From an uncultured Alphaproteobacteria bacterium (GTDB lineage: Bacteria > Pseudomonadota > Alphaproteobacteria > Sphingomonadales > Sphingomonadaceae): a stretch of DNA of 23,604 bases. Each line of letters opens with the position of its first letter. Position 1 is the first letter of the stretch. The translations under genes and the position numbers were made by a program. Below are positions 14,169-21,839 of the stretch, in pieces. The notes below the pieces were generated by a model. It was not told where the DNA came from, did not search any database, and saw nothing but the letters and a program-made list of their open reading frames with translations. The stretch spans positions 1-23,604 of the forward strand of contig CAJAHV010000131.1 in the NCBI GenBank assembly GCA_903939555.1, written 5' to 3'.

Positions 14169-15011
14169 ATGCGCACTTTCATCGCCCATACCCTAGCCAG
14201 TGCTGCGGCACTGACCGCCTTTGCCGCCGCCGTTCCGGCGTTTGCCGCCGATGAGCCCAAGCCGGCGCTCACCGTGTCGGGTTCGGTTGCCCTGGTTTCC
14301 GACTATCGTTTCCGTGGCGTGTCGCAGTCCAACAACGGCCTCGCCGTGCAGGGCGGCCTGACACTCAACCATGAATCGGGTGCTTATGGCGGCTTCTGGG
14401 CCTCCAACCTTGCCGGCTGGGGCACGTTCGGCGGCCCGAACCTCGAGCTCGACCTGTTCGCCGGCTACAAGCTGCCAGTCGGCGCCGGCACGCTCGATGT
14501 CGGCGGCACCTTCTATCAATATCCGGGTGGCGCCACCCTGACGTCATTCTTCGAGCCCTATGCCAAGCTGAGCGGCACCGCCGGCCCGGTCGCGCTGACC
14601 GCCGGGGTCGCCTATGCTTGGAGTCAATCGGCGCTGGGCAATTGGTCGAACCACCCGGACAGCGTTGCGGGTGACAAGGAAGACAATCTGTATGTCTGGG
14701 GCGATGCCGCCTTCGGCGTCAAGGATACGCCGCTGACGCTGAAGGCGCACCTTGGCTATTCCGACGGCAACCCCGGCCTTGGTCCCAATGGCACCTCGGT
14801 TGCGCCGACGGGTTCCTATTTCGACTGGCTGGTCGGTGCGGATTTCATTGTCGGCCCCGTCACCTTGGGTGTTGCCTATGTCGATACCGACATCAGCAAG
14901 ACCAGCGTGGAATTCTTGCGCTTGCAGCCGAATTTTTCCAAGTTCCAGGTGCCCGGTGGCGATCCGATCTCTGACGCCAAGGTGGTATTCTCGGTCACCG
15001 CCGCCTTCTGA
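14169..15011 (+). CDS. TorF family putative porin (Gcw_chp)
   Basis: A 280-residue outer-membrane beta-barrel protein. The signal peptide MRTFIAHTLASAAALTAF ends in VPAFA before ADEPKP, giving cleavage near residue 26. The mature start VSGSVALVSDYRFRGVSQS is the hallmark of the TorF/Gcw_chp family. It is followed by alternating strands such as GAYGGFWASNLAGWG, GTLDVGGTFYQYPGG and YLWG-type repeats, and the protein ends in a terminal phenylalanine (VTAAF), as expected for BAM-dependent barrels. The ATG at 14169 is chosen because upstream extension lacks a signal sequence. A strong hairpin terminator follows. It may admit small solutes; its substrate is unknown. It is common in sphingomonads and not obviously part of the sulfatase block. 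Confidence 0.9.
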   Translation: MRTFIAHTLASAAALTAFAAAVPAFAADEPKPALTVSGSVALVSDYRFRGVSQSNNGLAVQGGLTLNHESGAYGGFWASNLAGWGTFGGPNLELDLFAGYKLPVGAGTLDVGGTFYQYPGGATLTSFFEPYAKLSGTAGPVALTAGVAYAWSQSALGNWSNHPDSVAGDKEDNLYVWGDAAFGVKDTPLTLKAHLGYSDGNPGLGPNGTSVAPTGSYFDWLVGADFIVGPVTLGVAYVDTDISKTSVEFLRLQPNFSKFQVPGGDPISDAKVVFSVTAAF

Positions 15012-15022
15012 GCGAACAGCAT

Positions 15023-15058
15023 GAAGGGGGGCCGCAGTCGTTGCTGTGGCCCCCTTTT
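15023..15058 (+). terminator. Rho-independent terminator of the porin gene
   Basis: A 15-pair stem (15023-15037 with 15044-15058, including a few G-U pairs) around the 6-base loop TCGTTG has a run of G's opposite C's and ends in TTTT (15055-15058). It lies 12 bases after the porin stop and 13 bases before the stop of the convergent gene. On the other strand it has no proper U-tract, so it acts mainly on the plus strand. Confidence 0.85.
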
Positions 15059-15071
15059 CAGAAGATGCCGG

Positions 15072-15410
15072 TCAGAAGAAATCGGCGCGCGGGCGACCTT
15101 CGGGATCATAGACCGGTTGCTTGGCGGTGACGGCATATTTGTGGCTCACGGCGCTGGTGATGCCATGGCCCTGAATATGGCCGAGCATGCCGCGATAGGC
15201 CGGCCCCGCCAGATGCGCCGCCAGTGCCTCGGTGGAGGTCCATTCCTCGAACACATGCACCCGCGCCGGATCATGCGGATCGGCGCACCAGGAATAGGCC
15301 AGGCACCCCGGCTGGGCGAGCGCCGCATCGATATGCGGTTTGCTGCCGCTCAGCGCGGCGGCGCGCTGCGCGGGGTCGAGATCGACAACGGCGGCAACGA
15401 CGATGGTCAT
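15072..15410 (-). CDS. putative quinol monooxygenase-like (ABM domain) protein
   Basis: A 112-residue protein of the antibiotic biosynthesis monooxygenase (ABM) superfamily, a dimeric alpha-beta barrel. It starts MTIVVAAVVDLDPAQRAAAL, with CLAYSWCADPHDPARVHVFEEW in the middle and a GHIQGHGITSAVSHKYAV strand at the end, the usual ABM order. Members oxidise quinols or act as stress-related enzymes, often without cofactor. The ATG at 15410 is preceded by AGGA with 6-base spacing; an earlier in-frame start would overlap the SnoaL-like gene. It lies 11 bases after that gene, so they form a two-gene operon divergent from purE. Confidence 0.82.
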   Translation of the reverse strand: MTIVVAAVVDLDPAQRAAALSGSKPHIDAALAQPGCLAYSWCADPHDPARVHVFEEWTSTEALAAHLAGPAYRGMLGHIQGHGITSAVSHKYAVTAKQPVYDPEGRPRADFF

Positions 15411-15421
15411 TCTGGGTCCTT

Positions 15422-15817
15422 TCAATGTTCGATTGCGATGGCGAACACGCGCCGCGCGAACAGCCACTGGCCGTCGCGGCGCACGAAGCTGTCGTCATAG
15501 GTGCCGGCAACGCGGCGGATATCGCCCTCGGTAGTGCGCAGCACTTCATGCGTCTGGCAGCGCGCGCTGGCGGTATCGCCGACAATGCTGACCGGCCCCA
15601 GCGCAGTGACGAAGCTGACTGCGTCGAACTGTGCCATCGCGCCTTGCCATAAGGCCACGATTGCATCGCGGCCGGTCACTTCATGGCCCATCAGCGACCA
15701 AGTCGCATCGGGGGCCCAGGTCGCGCCCCACGCCGCAGCATCCCGGCGGCTGACGGCGTCGCCATAGGCGGCAACAAGATCGGCAATGGCGGCGCGGTCG
15801 GTGAGTTTCTGGATCAT
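15422..15817 (-). CDS. SnoaL-like / nuclear transport factor 2-fold protein
   Basis: A 131-residue NTF2-like protein of the SnoaL-like domain group. It has the helix IADLVAAYGDAVSRRDAAAWGATWAPDATWSL, GRDAIVALWQGAM, and late strands HEVLRTTEGDIRRVAGTYDDSFVRRDGQWLFARR. Such folds bind small hydrophobic ligands and act as isomerases, hydrolases or dehydratases; the N-terminal part resembles steroid isomerase-like and dioxygenase beta-subunit relatives. The ATG at 15817 is weakly preceded by AAGGGA, and the start is supported by the family N-terminus. A larger open frame upstream to 16075 runs antisense through purE and is rejected. The function of this gene is unknown; it is co-transcribed with the ABM-fold gene. 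Confidence 0.82.
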   Translation of the reverse strand: MIQKLTDRAAIADLVAAYGDAVSRRDAAAWGATWAPDATWSLMGHEVTGRDAIVALWQGAMAQFDAVSFVTALGPVSIVGDTASARCQTHEVLRTTEGDIRRVAGTYDDSFVRRDGQWLFARRVFAIAIEH

Positions 15818-15842
15818 GTTCCCTTGGTCGCGTGCCGACGCG

Positions 15843-15870
15843 TTGCCGACAACTGGCACTTTTGTATGCC
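15843..15870 (+). promoter_or_regulatory. possible purE promoter
   Basis: TTGCCG (15843-15848) and TATGCC (15865-15870) have a 16-base spacer. They match the sigma70 consensus only at four and three of six positions, so this is weak. A transcript from it would begin about 15877, where the GGTTAAGG arm starts. Confidence 0.3.
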
Positions 15871-15876
15871 CCTTGC

Positions 15877-15915
15877 GGTTAAGGCGCTGGCCATTTCGGT
15901 GTTTGCACCTTAACC
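15877..15915. promoter_or_regulatory. GGTTAAGG/CCTTAACC inverted repeat in the purE leader
   Basis: GGTTAAGG (15877-15884) and CCTTAACC (15908-15915) are perfect complements separated by 23 bases. They lie between the SnoaL-like gene and purE. TTAACC resembles half of the CtrA-type motif found in alphaproteobacteria, but the spacing is not the known TTAA-N7-TTAA. It could be an operator or a leader hairpin. Confidence 0.45.
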
Positions 15916-15932
15916 TCCTGCGCTTCCTGAGT

Positions 15933-15938
15933 GGGGAG
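15933..15938 (+). promoter_or_regulatory. Shine-Dalgarno that decides a TTG start for purE
   Basis: GGGGAG is 9 bases before the TTG at 15948. No in-frame ATG or GTG gives a PurE-like N-terminus: the only nearby ATG (15975) lies inside the conserved MGSSSDW motif. Confidence 0.75.
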
Positions 15939-15947
15939 CGCTTTGCC

Positions 15948-16442
15948 TTGAACGACCCGATTGTAGGTATCATCATGGGATCGTCGTCCGATTGGTCGAC
16001 GATGAGCCAGGCTGCGGAAACGCTGGCAACGCTGGGAGTGGCGCATGAAACCCGTATCGTCAGCGCCCACCGCACCCCAGACCGGTTGTACGATTATGCC
16101 AAGACCGCCAAGGGCCGTGGCATCCGGATCATTATCGCGGGTGCCGGCGGCGCCGCCCATCTGCCGGGCATGGTCGCGGCACTGACGCCGCTGCCGGTGC
16201 TCGGTGTGCCGATGCCGACCAGCGCGCTGGGCGGGCAGGACAGCCTTTATTCCATCGTCCAGATGCCGGCGGGGATTCCGGTCGGCACGCTTGCGATCGG
16301 CCGTGCCGGCGCGATCAACGCGGCGCTGCTGGCCGCCGCCATCTTGGCGCTCAACGATGCAGCGCTCGCCGAACGGTTGGCGCAGTGGCGGCAGGAACAA
16401 AGCGATGCCGTGGCGTTGAGCCCTGAATCGCATTTGCCGTGA
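15948..16442 (+). CDS. purE: 5-(carboxyamino)imidazole ribonucleotide mutase PurE
   Basis: A 164-residue class I PurE that converts N5-CAIR to CAIR in de novo purine synthesis, cytoplasmic and normally octameric. The motifs are complete: IMGSSSDW (10-16), SAHRTPDR (39-46, with active-site H41), AGAGGAAHLPGM, and GVPMPTSALGGQDSLYSIVQ with MPAGIPVGTLAIG. The start is an uncommon TTG at 15948, supported by GGGGAG and by family length. The longer ATG frame from 15786 reads antisense to the SnoaL-like gene. purK follows after 13 bases, the normal purEK pair. The leader contains the GGTTAAGG dyad. Confidence 0.95.
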   Translation: MNDPIVGIIMGSSSDWSTMSQAAETLATLGVAHETRIVSAHRTPDRLYDYAKTAKGRGIRIIIAGAGGAAHLPGMVAALTPLPVLGVPMPTSALGGQDSLYSIVQMPAGIPVGTLAIGRAGAINAALLAAAILALNDAALAERLAQWRQEQSDAVALSPESHLP

Positions 16443-16455
16443 AGCCGGCAGTTCG

Positions 16456-17514
16456 ATGATCGAGCCCGGCGCCACGATCGGAATCATCGGCGGTGGCCAG
16501 CTCGGGCGGATGCTCGCGCTGGCGGCGGCGTCGATGGGCTATCGCGTCCACGTATTTGCCCCAGAAGCCGAACTGCCTGCCGGCGATGTCGCCGCGGATG
16601 TCACGCGCGCATCCTATGCTGACACGGCGGCGCTCGATGGCTTTGCCGCGGCTGTCGATGTCGTGACCTTCGAATTCGAAAATATTGATACCGCGGCCAT
16701 CGCTCGGGTGGCAGCCCGGGTGCCGGTGTACCCCTCGGCGAAAAGCCTGGAAGTGGCGCAGGATCGCGTCGCCGAAAAACGCTTTGTCGAGGCGCTTGGC
16801 GGCCAGCCGGCGGCTTGGGCAGCGGTCGACAGCCTCGCCGATCTCGATGCGGCCATCGCCTTGCTGGGTTGCCCCAGCGTACTCAAGACGCGGCGGCTCG
16901 GTTATGATGGCAAGGGTCAGGCCCGCCTGACCACCCCCGGCGATGCCGCGGCGGCCTGGGCAGCAATTGGCGGTCAGCCGGCTATACTCGAGGCTTGGGT
17001 CGATTTCAGCCATGAGTTTTCGGTGCTGCTGGCGCGCGGCCAGGACGGCGAGGTGGTGACATGGGCGGTGCCGCACAACAGCCATCAGGGCGGTATCCTC
17101 GACACCAGCCGAGTGCCGGCACCACCCGAAATCGCCGTGCACTCGGCGGCGGCGACGGCGCTGGCGATCCGGGTGGCGGAGGCGCTGGAGCATGTCGGTG
17201 TGCTGACGCTGGAGTTTTTCGCCACCCCCGAGGGGCCGCGCTTCAACGAAATGGCGCCGCGAGTCCACAACAGCGGTCATTGGACGATCGAAGGCGCGCG
17301 CGCGTCGCAATTCGAAAATCACATCCGTGCCGTATGCGGCCTGCCGCTGGGCTCCACCGAATTGACCGCGCCCGAGGTGCTGATGAAAAATCTGCTCGGC
17401 GAGGATGTGCATGATTGGCAGCGCCTGCTCGCCGACCGGCGCGCCCACCTCCACCTGTACGGCAAGAGCGAGATCAAGCCCGGTCGCAAGATGGGCCATG
17501 TCACCTGGTTGTGA
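16456..17514 (+). CDS. purK: 5-(carboxyamino)imidazole ribonucleotide synthase PurK
   Basis: A 352-residue ATP-grasp enzyme that makes N5-CAIR from AIR, bicarbonate and ATP, feeding PurE. The N-terminal Rossmann-like part opens with IGIIGGGQLGRMLALAA. The ATP-grasp core holds VLKTRRLGYDGKGQ (about 143-156), EAWVDFSHEFSVL, and LEFFATPEGPRFNEMAPRVHNSGH with the metal-binding glutamate and asparagine. The end of the chain is KMGHVTWL. The ATG at 16456 lies 13 bases after purE; no strong SD was seen, so translation may depend partly on coupling. Complete and typical in length. Confidence 0.95.
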   Translation: MIEPGATIGIIGGGQLGRMLALAAASMGYRVHVFAPEAELPAGDVAADVTRASYADTAALDGFAAAVDVVTFEFENIDTAAIARVAARVPVYPSAKSLEVAQDRVAEKRFVEALGGQPAAWAAVDSLADLDAAIALLGCPSVLKTRRLGYDGKGQARLTTPGDAAAAWAAIGGQPAILEAWVDFSHEFSVLLARGQDGEVVTWAVPHNSHQGGILDTSRVPAPPEIAVHSAAATALAIRVAEALEHVGVLTLEFFATPEGPRFNEMAPRVHNSGHWTIEGARASQFENHIRAVCGLPLGSTELTAPEVLMKNLLGEDVHDWQRLLADRRAHLHLYGKSEIKPGRKMGHVTWL

Positions 17515-17584
17515 CGGCTGACCGCCTCGTGACCAATGGTCGCGCGCCATGGTACCGCCCGGGCCGGCTCGGCTAAGTCACGGC

Positions 17585-18838
17585 ATGGTCGACATACGCA
17601 ACATTTCCCAGAAGCAGGCGCTGGCTTTTATTTTCGTCACCGTGCTGATCGATGCCATCGGCTTTGGTATCGTCATCCCGGTGTTTCCGCGGCTGATCAT
17701 GGCGCTGACCGGGGAAACGATTGGCGGAGCAGCGCGGATCAGCGGCTGGATGATGCTGATGTATGCCAGCATCCAGTTTGTTTGTGGCCCGATCATCGGT
17801 GGCTTGTCGGATCGTTTCGGGCGGCGGCCGGTGCTGCTGGCCAGCCTGTTGGCGCTTGGCCTGGATTATCTGGTCATGGCCTTTGCGCCGGGTTTTGCCT
17901 GGCTGGTGGCGGCGCGCGCCGTGGCGGGGGTGGCGGGCGCCAGTTTTCCCACCGCCTATGCCTATATCGCCGATGTGTCGCCGCCCGATAAACGCGCCGC
18001 CAATTTCGGTGTCATCGGTATGGCTTTTGGCTTCGGCTTCATCCTCGGGCCGGCGCTGGGCGGGCTGGTCGCGCAATTCGGCGACCGCGTCCCCTTCATG
18101 GTGGCGGCGGCGCTGGCGCTGGGCAATGTCGCCTATGGCCTGCTTGTCGTGCCCGAAAGCCTGAAGCCCGAAAATCGCCGTGGCTTCGAATGGCGGCGCG
18201 CCAATCCGGTGGGGGCGCTGCTGCGGCTGAAATCGGCGCACCCGCGCGTGCTGGTGCTGGCCGCGATCATGTTGTTGTGGACGATGGGCTATCAAGCGCT
18301 TTACGCGACCTGGGCTTATTTCGGCATCGAACGCTTCGGCTGGTCCGCCGGGCAAGTGGGCGCCAGCCTCGCGGCCGTCGGCCTGTCGGGGGCGCTCGCG
18401 CAGGGTGTGCTGTCACGGCGGCTGATTCCCCGCCATGGCCCGCGCAACATCGTCATCGCCGGCGCCATTTCGGCGATCTCCGCCTATCTCATCTATGCCT
18501 TCGCGAGCCAGGGCTGGATGATGTATGTTGGCATCATCGCCGCGCTGTTGCAGCCGCTGGTGTTCCCGTCCCTGCAGGGCATGATGTCGGCTGGTGTCGC
18601 CGCATCCGAACAGGGCGAATTGCAGGGCGCGGTCAGCAGCCTGCAAAGCATCAGTTCAATCTTTGGTCCGCCCTTGATGACCGGGGCTTTGGCGTGGTTT
18701 TCCGGGCCGGCGGCACCGGTCTATTTTCCGGGGGCACCGTTCCTGCTGGGGGCGGGATTCAGCGCGCTGGCGCTGTTGGTCTTTCTGCGTGCCGGTGCGT
18801 TGCGACCGGGCGGCGAGCCGCTGCGGGCAAGTAACTGA
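17585..18838 (+). CDS. MFS transporter, TetA-like (TCR/Tet family) exporter
   Basis: A 417-residue drug:proton antiporter-like protein with about twelve helices. Helix 1 (FIFVTVLIDAIGFGIVIPVFPRL) has the TetA-like D/G pattern. Motif A is GGLSDRFGRRPVLLASLL, and GASFPTAYAYIADVSPPDKRAANFGVIGMAFGFGFILGP spans the helix-4/5 region as in TetA. It probably exports a small amphiphilic compound; resistance to tetracycline cannot be inferred. The ATG at 17585 is favoured since the longer start at 17549 has no SD and adds a Pro/Arg segment. The SD for 17585 is also weak. It is 70 bases from purK and convergent with the M16 protease gene. Confidence 0.85.
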   Translation: MVDIRNISQKQALAFIFVTVLIDAIGFGIVIPVFPRLIMALTGETIGGAARISGWMMLMYASIQFVCGPIIGGLSDRFGRRPVLLASLLALGLDYLVMAFAPGFAWLVAARAVAGVAGASFPTAYAYIADVSPPDKRAANFGVIGMAFGFGFILGPALGGLVAQFGDRVPFMVAAALALGNVAYGLLVVPESLKPENRRGFEWRRANPVGALLRLKSAHPRVLVLAAIMLLWTMGYQALYATWAYFGIERFGWSAGQVGASLAAVGLSGALAQGVLSRRLIPRHGPRNIVIAGAISAISAYLIYAFASQGWMMYVGIIAALLQPLVFPSLQGMMSAGVAASEQGELQGAVSSLQSISSIFGPPLMTGALAWFSGPAAPVYFPGAPFLLGAGFSALALLVFLRAGALRPGGEPLRASN

Positions 18839-18846
18839 AGCCGCTG

Positions 18847-18880
18847 GCCCGGCCGTTGCCCGCGTCGGGCACGGCCGGGC
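18847..18880. terminator. GC-rich hairpin between convergent genes
   Basis: GCCCGGCCGT and ACGGCCGGGC form a perfect 10-pair outer stem. A single bulged T (18857) leads to an inner 5-pair stem GCCCG/CGGGC with loop CGT. It sits between the MFS exporter and the M16 gene and could stop either transcript, though there is no T-run on either side. Confidence 0.55.
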
Positions 18881-18901
18881 AACCCGTCCGGGGGCGCGAG
18901 C

Positions 18902-21706
18902 CTATCGCACTTCCACCGGCAGCCCCAATTGGCCAAGCTGCGGTTCCACCACCTTGCGATCGCCGACCACGACCCAGGTGAAGCGCTCGGTAGACAGCAT
19001 TTGCGCTGCCGCGTTCAATTGCGCCGGGGTCAACGCCTGCAGGCGGGGCACCAGCCGGGCGTAATAATCATCGCCGCGACCATAAACGGCGTTCTTCTCG
19101 ATGGCGCCGAGCAACGCAGCACCACGTTCGAAATCGCCCGGCAACGACCGTACGCTGTTGTCGACCGTGTTGTTGCGTTCGGCGGTGTCGATCGGTTTGT
19201 CGCCGGTCAATGCCTTCACATCAGCGATCATCGCCGCCATCGAATCGCCAGTGCGATCGGCCTGCACCGGCGCAGTGATCTGCATCGTCACCACGTCGCG
19301 GACATCGGTTACGCCCGAGCGCACGCCATAGGCCCAGCCCTTTTGTTCGCGGATATCGGTGTTGAGCCGTGAACTGAACAGCCCGCCCAATATGTCGTTG
19401 GCGGCCTGCAGCGCGATCGGATCGTCGCTACCCTTGATCGGCAGCACGACGCCGCCGCGGATATAGCTTTGCGGGCTACCCGGCCGGTCGACGAGGATGA
19501 CCCGCGCTGCTTTGGGCGGGGTGACCGCCGGGAAGACCTTGCTGCCCTTCGCCGTCGTCGGGTCGGGCCGCCAGCTGCCGAAGCTGGTTTCGAGCTGGGC
19601 CTTCAATTCGGGCATGGTGATGTCACCGACGACAAAGATCGTGCCATTGTCAGGGCGGATCCAGCGCTTGTGCCAAGCGACGAGATCGTCGCGGGTGACG
19701 GCGGAAACCCCCGCCACCGTGCCACTGCCGGAGCCGGGCACGCCATAGGGGTGGGTCTCGCCATAGATCAGCACGGGCAGCAGGCGGCGGGTGATGCCGC
19801 CGGGGTCGGCCTCTTCCTGAGCGATGCCGGTGAGCACCTGGCCGCGCACGCGGTTGAGCTCGGCCGCATCGAAGGTCGGGCGCTGGACGATATCGGCGAA
19901 CAGCGCCAGCGAGCCGCCGAGATTGGGCTTGAGCGCGTTCAGCGAGATGCGGGTACGATCGGCATCGGCCCCGGCACCAATAGCCGCACCGAGCCGTTCG
20001 CGGGTTTCGGCGATCTGCGGCCCGGTCATGCCGGCAGCGCCTTCATCGAGCAAGCCGAGGGCCAGGTTCTGGATGCCAAGCCGCGCCCGATCATCGGCGC
20101 CATAGCCGCCATCGAACGACAGCAGCAATTGCACGACCGGAATCGTCGAGCGCCGGGCAAGTTCGATCTTCATGCCATTGGCAAGCGTGGCGCGCTCCAC
20201 CGGCGCGACGGCCAGTGTCGGCGAGCCGCCGAGCGGCGGCGCGGCCGCGCGCTTGACCATGACGACGGGCGCGGCCGGGGCCGGCGGTGCCGCGCTGCGC
20301 GGTGCGGCATTTTCGGCGTCGGGGCGCTTGCCGGGCAGCACGGTCAGGCGGTAGTCGCCCTTGTTCAACCATATCCGCGCTGCCGCCAGCACGCTCGCCG
20401 GGGTAGCTGCAGCATAGGCGGCGAGCTCCTTCTTGTAGAAACCAGCATCGCCGGCATAGACCGCGCCTTCGGCGAGCGCGACGGCCTTGCCACCGAAACC
20501 GCCGACGGCTTCGAGGCCGCGGATGGTGCCGGCGACGTTGCGGGTGACGACGCGCGATACTTCATCGGCGGTCGGGCCGGATGCCAGAAAATCGGCCAGC
20601 ACGGCATCGATCCGCGCTTCGACGGCGGCGGGATCGGCCCCCTTGGCGACGGTGGTGCCGATTTCGGCCATGGTGATCTTTTCAAAGGCCTGGGCGCTGC
20701 CGCCGACGGCGACCGCCAGCTTCTTTTCGCGCACCAGATCATTGTACAGCCGCGATGAGCTGCCGCCGGCGAGGATCGTCATCGCGATATCGACCAGCGG
20801 TGCCGACGGATCGAGCTTGCCCGGCGCGATCCAGTTGCGGCTGAGCTGCGGCGTCGGAATCTGGTCGTACATCGTCTCGCGGCGGGTTCCGGTCCAGATT
20901 GGCACCGGCGCATCGAGGCGCTTCACCGCAGGGCCGGCGGGGATGTCGCCGAAATATTGCTCAACCAGCGAGCGCGCCTGCCTGGCATCGATATCGCCGG
21001 CGAGAACCAGTACGGCATTATTGGGACCGTAATTGCTGCGGAACCAGCCGCGTACATCGTCCATGCTGGCGGCATCGAGATCGGCCATGCTGCCGATGGT
21101 CGAATGGCGATAGGGATGGCCTTCGGGAAATTGCGCCGCCAGCTTGGCATATTCGGTCAGGCCGAGCGGATCATTGTCGCCCTGGCGCTTTTCATTCTGC
21201 ACGACGCCGCGTTGCAGATCGAGCTGTGCCTGGGTGATGGCGCCGAGCATATGCCCCATGCGGTCGGATTCGAAATACAGCGCCAGCGGCAGCGCCGGCG
21301 TCGGGACATTTTCGAAATAATTGGTGCGGTCGAACCAGGTCGTGCCGTTGAGGTTGGTGGCGCCGATGCCTTCCAGCGTCTTGATATAGCTGCCCTTGTT
21401 GTTTTCGCTGCCGCCGAACATCAGATGTTCGAACAGATGCGCAAAGCCGGTGCGACCCTTGGGTTCGTCCTTCGATCCGATATGATACCAGACGCTGACC
21501 GCGACGATCGGAGCCTTGCGATCGGTATGGACGATGACCCGCAGGCCATTCTTCAGCGTGAAGCTTTCATGCGGAATATCGACAGCCTTGACCAGCGCTG
21601 CCACCGGCGCCGGGGCAGCCTGTGCGGCGATGGCGGGCGCGGCGAGCAGAACGGGGCCGGCGAGCGGCGTGGCGAGCAACAGGGCAGCGGTAATCGACAG
21701 GCGCAT
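18902..21706 (-). CDS. M16 family metallopeptidase (pitrilysin/PqqL-like), two-domain
   Basis: A 934-residue protein of the insulinase superfamily, periplasmic by its cleavable signal peptide (MRLSITAALLLATPLAG, ending in AIA before AQAAP). The N-terminal M16 domain has the inverted zinc motif HLFEH (90-94) and the third ligand E172 in VVQNEKRQ, plus the GRTGFAHLFEH lead. A proline/alanine-rich linker near residue 475 joins it to a second M16 domain (from about 500) that lacks HxxEH and probably only closes the chamber. Such pairs degrade peptides in the periplasm. The start has GGAG six bases upstream. It is transcribed towards the exporter and meets it at the hairpin. Complete and of normal length for a fused pair. 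Confidence 0.93.
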   Translation of the reverse strand: MRLSITAALLLATPLAGPVLLAAPAIAAQAAPAPVAALVKAVDIPHESFTLKNGLRVIVHTDRKAPIVAVSVWYHIGSKDEPKGRTGFAHLFEHLMFGGSENNKGSYIKTLEGIGATNLNGTTWFDRTNYFENVPTPALPLALYFESDRMGHMLGAITQAQLDLQRGVVQNEKRQGDNDPLGLTEYAKLAAQFPEGHPYRHSTIGSMADLDAASMDDVRGWFRSNYGPNNAVLVLAGDIDARQARSLVEQYFGDIPAGPAVKRLDAPVPIWTGTRRETMYDQIPTPQLSRNWIAPGKLDPSAPLVDIAMTILAGGSSSRLYNDLVREKKLAVAVGGSAQAFEKITMAEIGTTVAKGADPAAVEARIDAVLADFLASGPTADEVSRVVTRNVAGTIRGLEAVGGFGGKAVALAEGAVYAGDAGFYKKELAAYAAATPASVLAAARIWLNKGDYRLTVLPGKRPDAENAAPRSAAPPAPAAPVVMVKRAAAPPLGGSPTLAVAPVERATLANGMKIELARRSTIPVVQLLLSFDGGYGADDRARLGIQNLALGLLDEGAAGMTGPQIAETRERLGAAIGAGADADRTRISLNALKPNLGGSLALFADIVQRPTFDAAELNRVRGQVLTGIAQEEADPGGITRRLLPVLIYGETHPYGVPGSGSGTVAGVSAVTRDDLVAWHKRWIRPDNGTIFVVGDITMPELKAQLETSFGSWRPDPTTAKGSKVFPAVTPPKAARVILVDRPGSPQSYIRGGVVLPIKGSDDPIALQAANDILGGLFSSRLNTDIREQKGWAYGVRSGVTDVRDVVTMQITAPVQADRTGDSMAAMIADVKALTGDKPIDTAERNNTVDNSVRSLPGDFERGAALLGAIEKNAVYGRGDDYYARLVPRLQALTPAQLNAAAQMLSTERFTWVVVGDRKVVEPQLGQLGLPVEVR

Positions 21707-21839
21707 GAAAACTCCGAATTAAATGACGCGTTGCGAGAATGTAGCGCGATCTCTGGTCTTTCAGCAATGAACCTGAGCCGAATGACGTTGCGGCGCGTGG
21801 CGCTGCTGGCCCCATTTGTTTGTTACCGGCGGGGTTGTT
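21707..21839. other. intergenic region upstream of the M16 gene
   Basis: These 133 bases hold the SD of the M16 gene (GGAG, minus strand, 21712-21715 region). On the minus strand TTGCTG and CTACAT are separated by 17 bases but match a sigma70 promoter poorly. A GC-rich dyad at its right-hand end overlaps the CoA-transferase stop. No small gene is supported. Confidence 0.4.

Noticed and set aside
17532..17553. Near-palindrome ACCAATGG/CCATGGT before the TetA-like gene
   Set aside because: Two unpaired bases break the symmetry and no promoter was seen around it. It includes discarded start codons.
19469..20758. Long open frame (429 codons) on the plus strand opposite the M16 gene, with similar ones at 6104-7240, 7063-8331, 10003-10848, 16351-17550 (minus), 20957-22030 and 21816-22985
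   Set aside because: They lie antisense to well-supported genes, have arginine/alanine/histidine-rich composition, no domain motifs and no SD. Such frames arise from high third-position GC.
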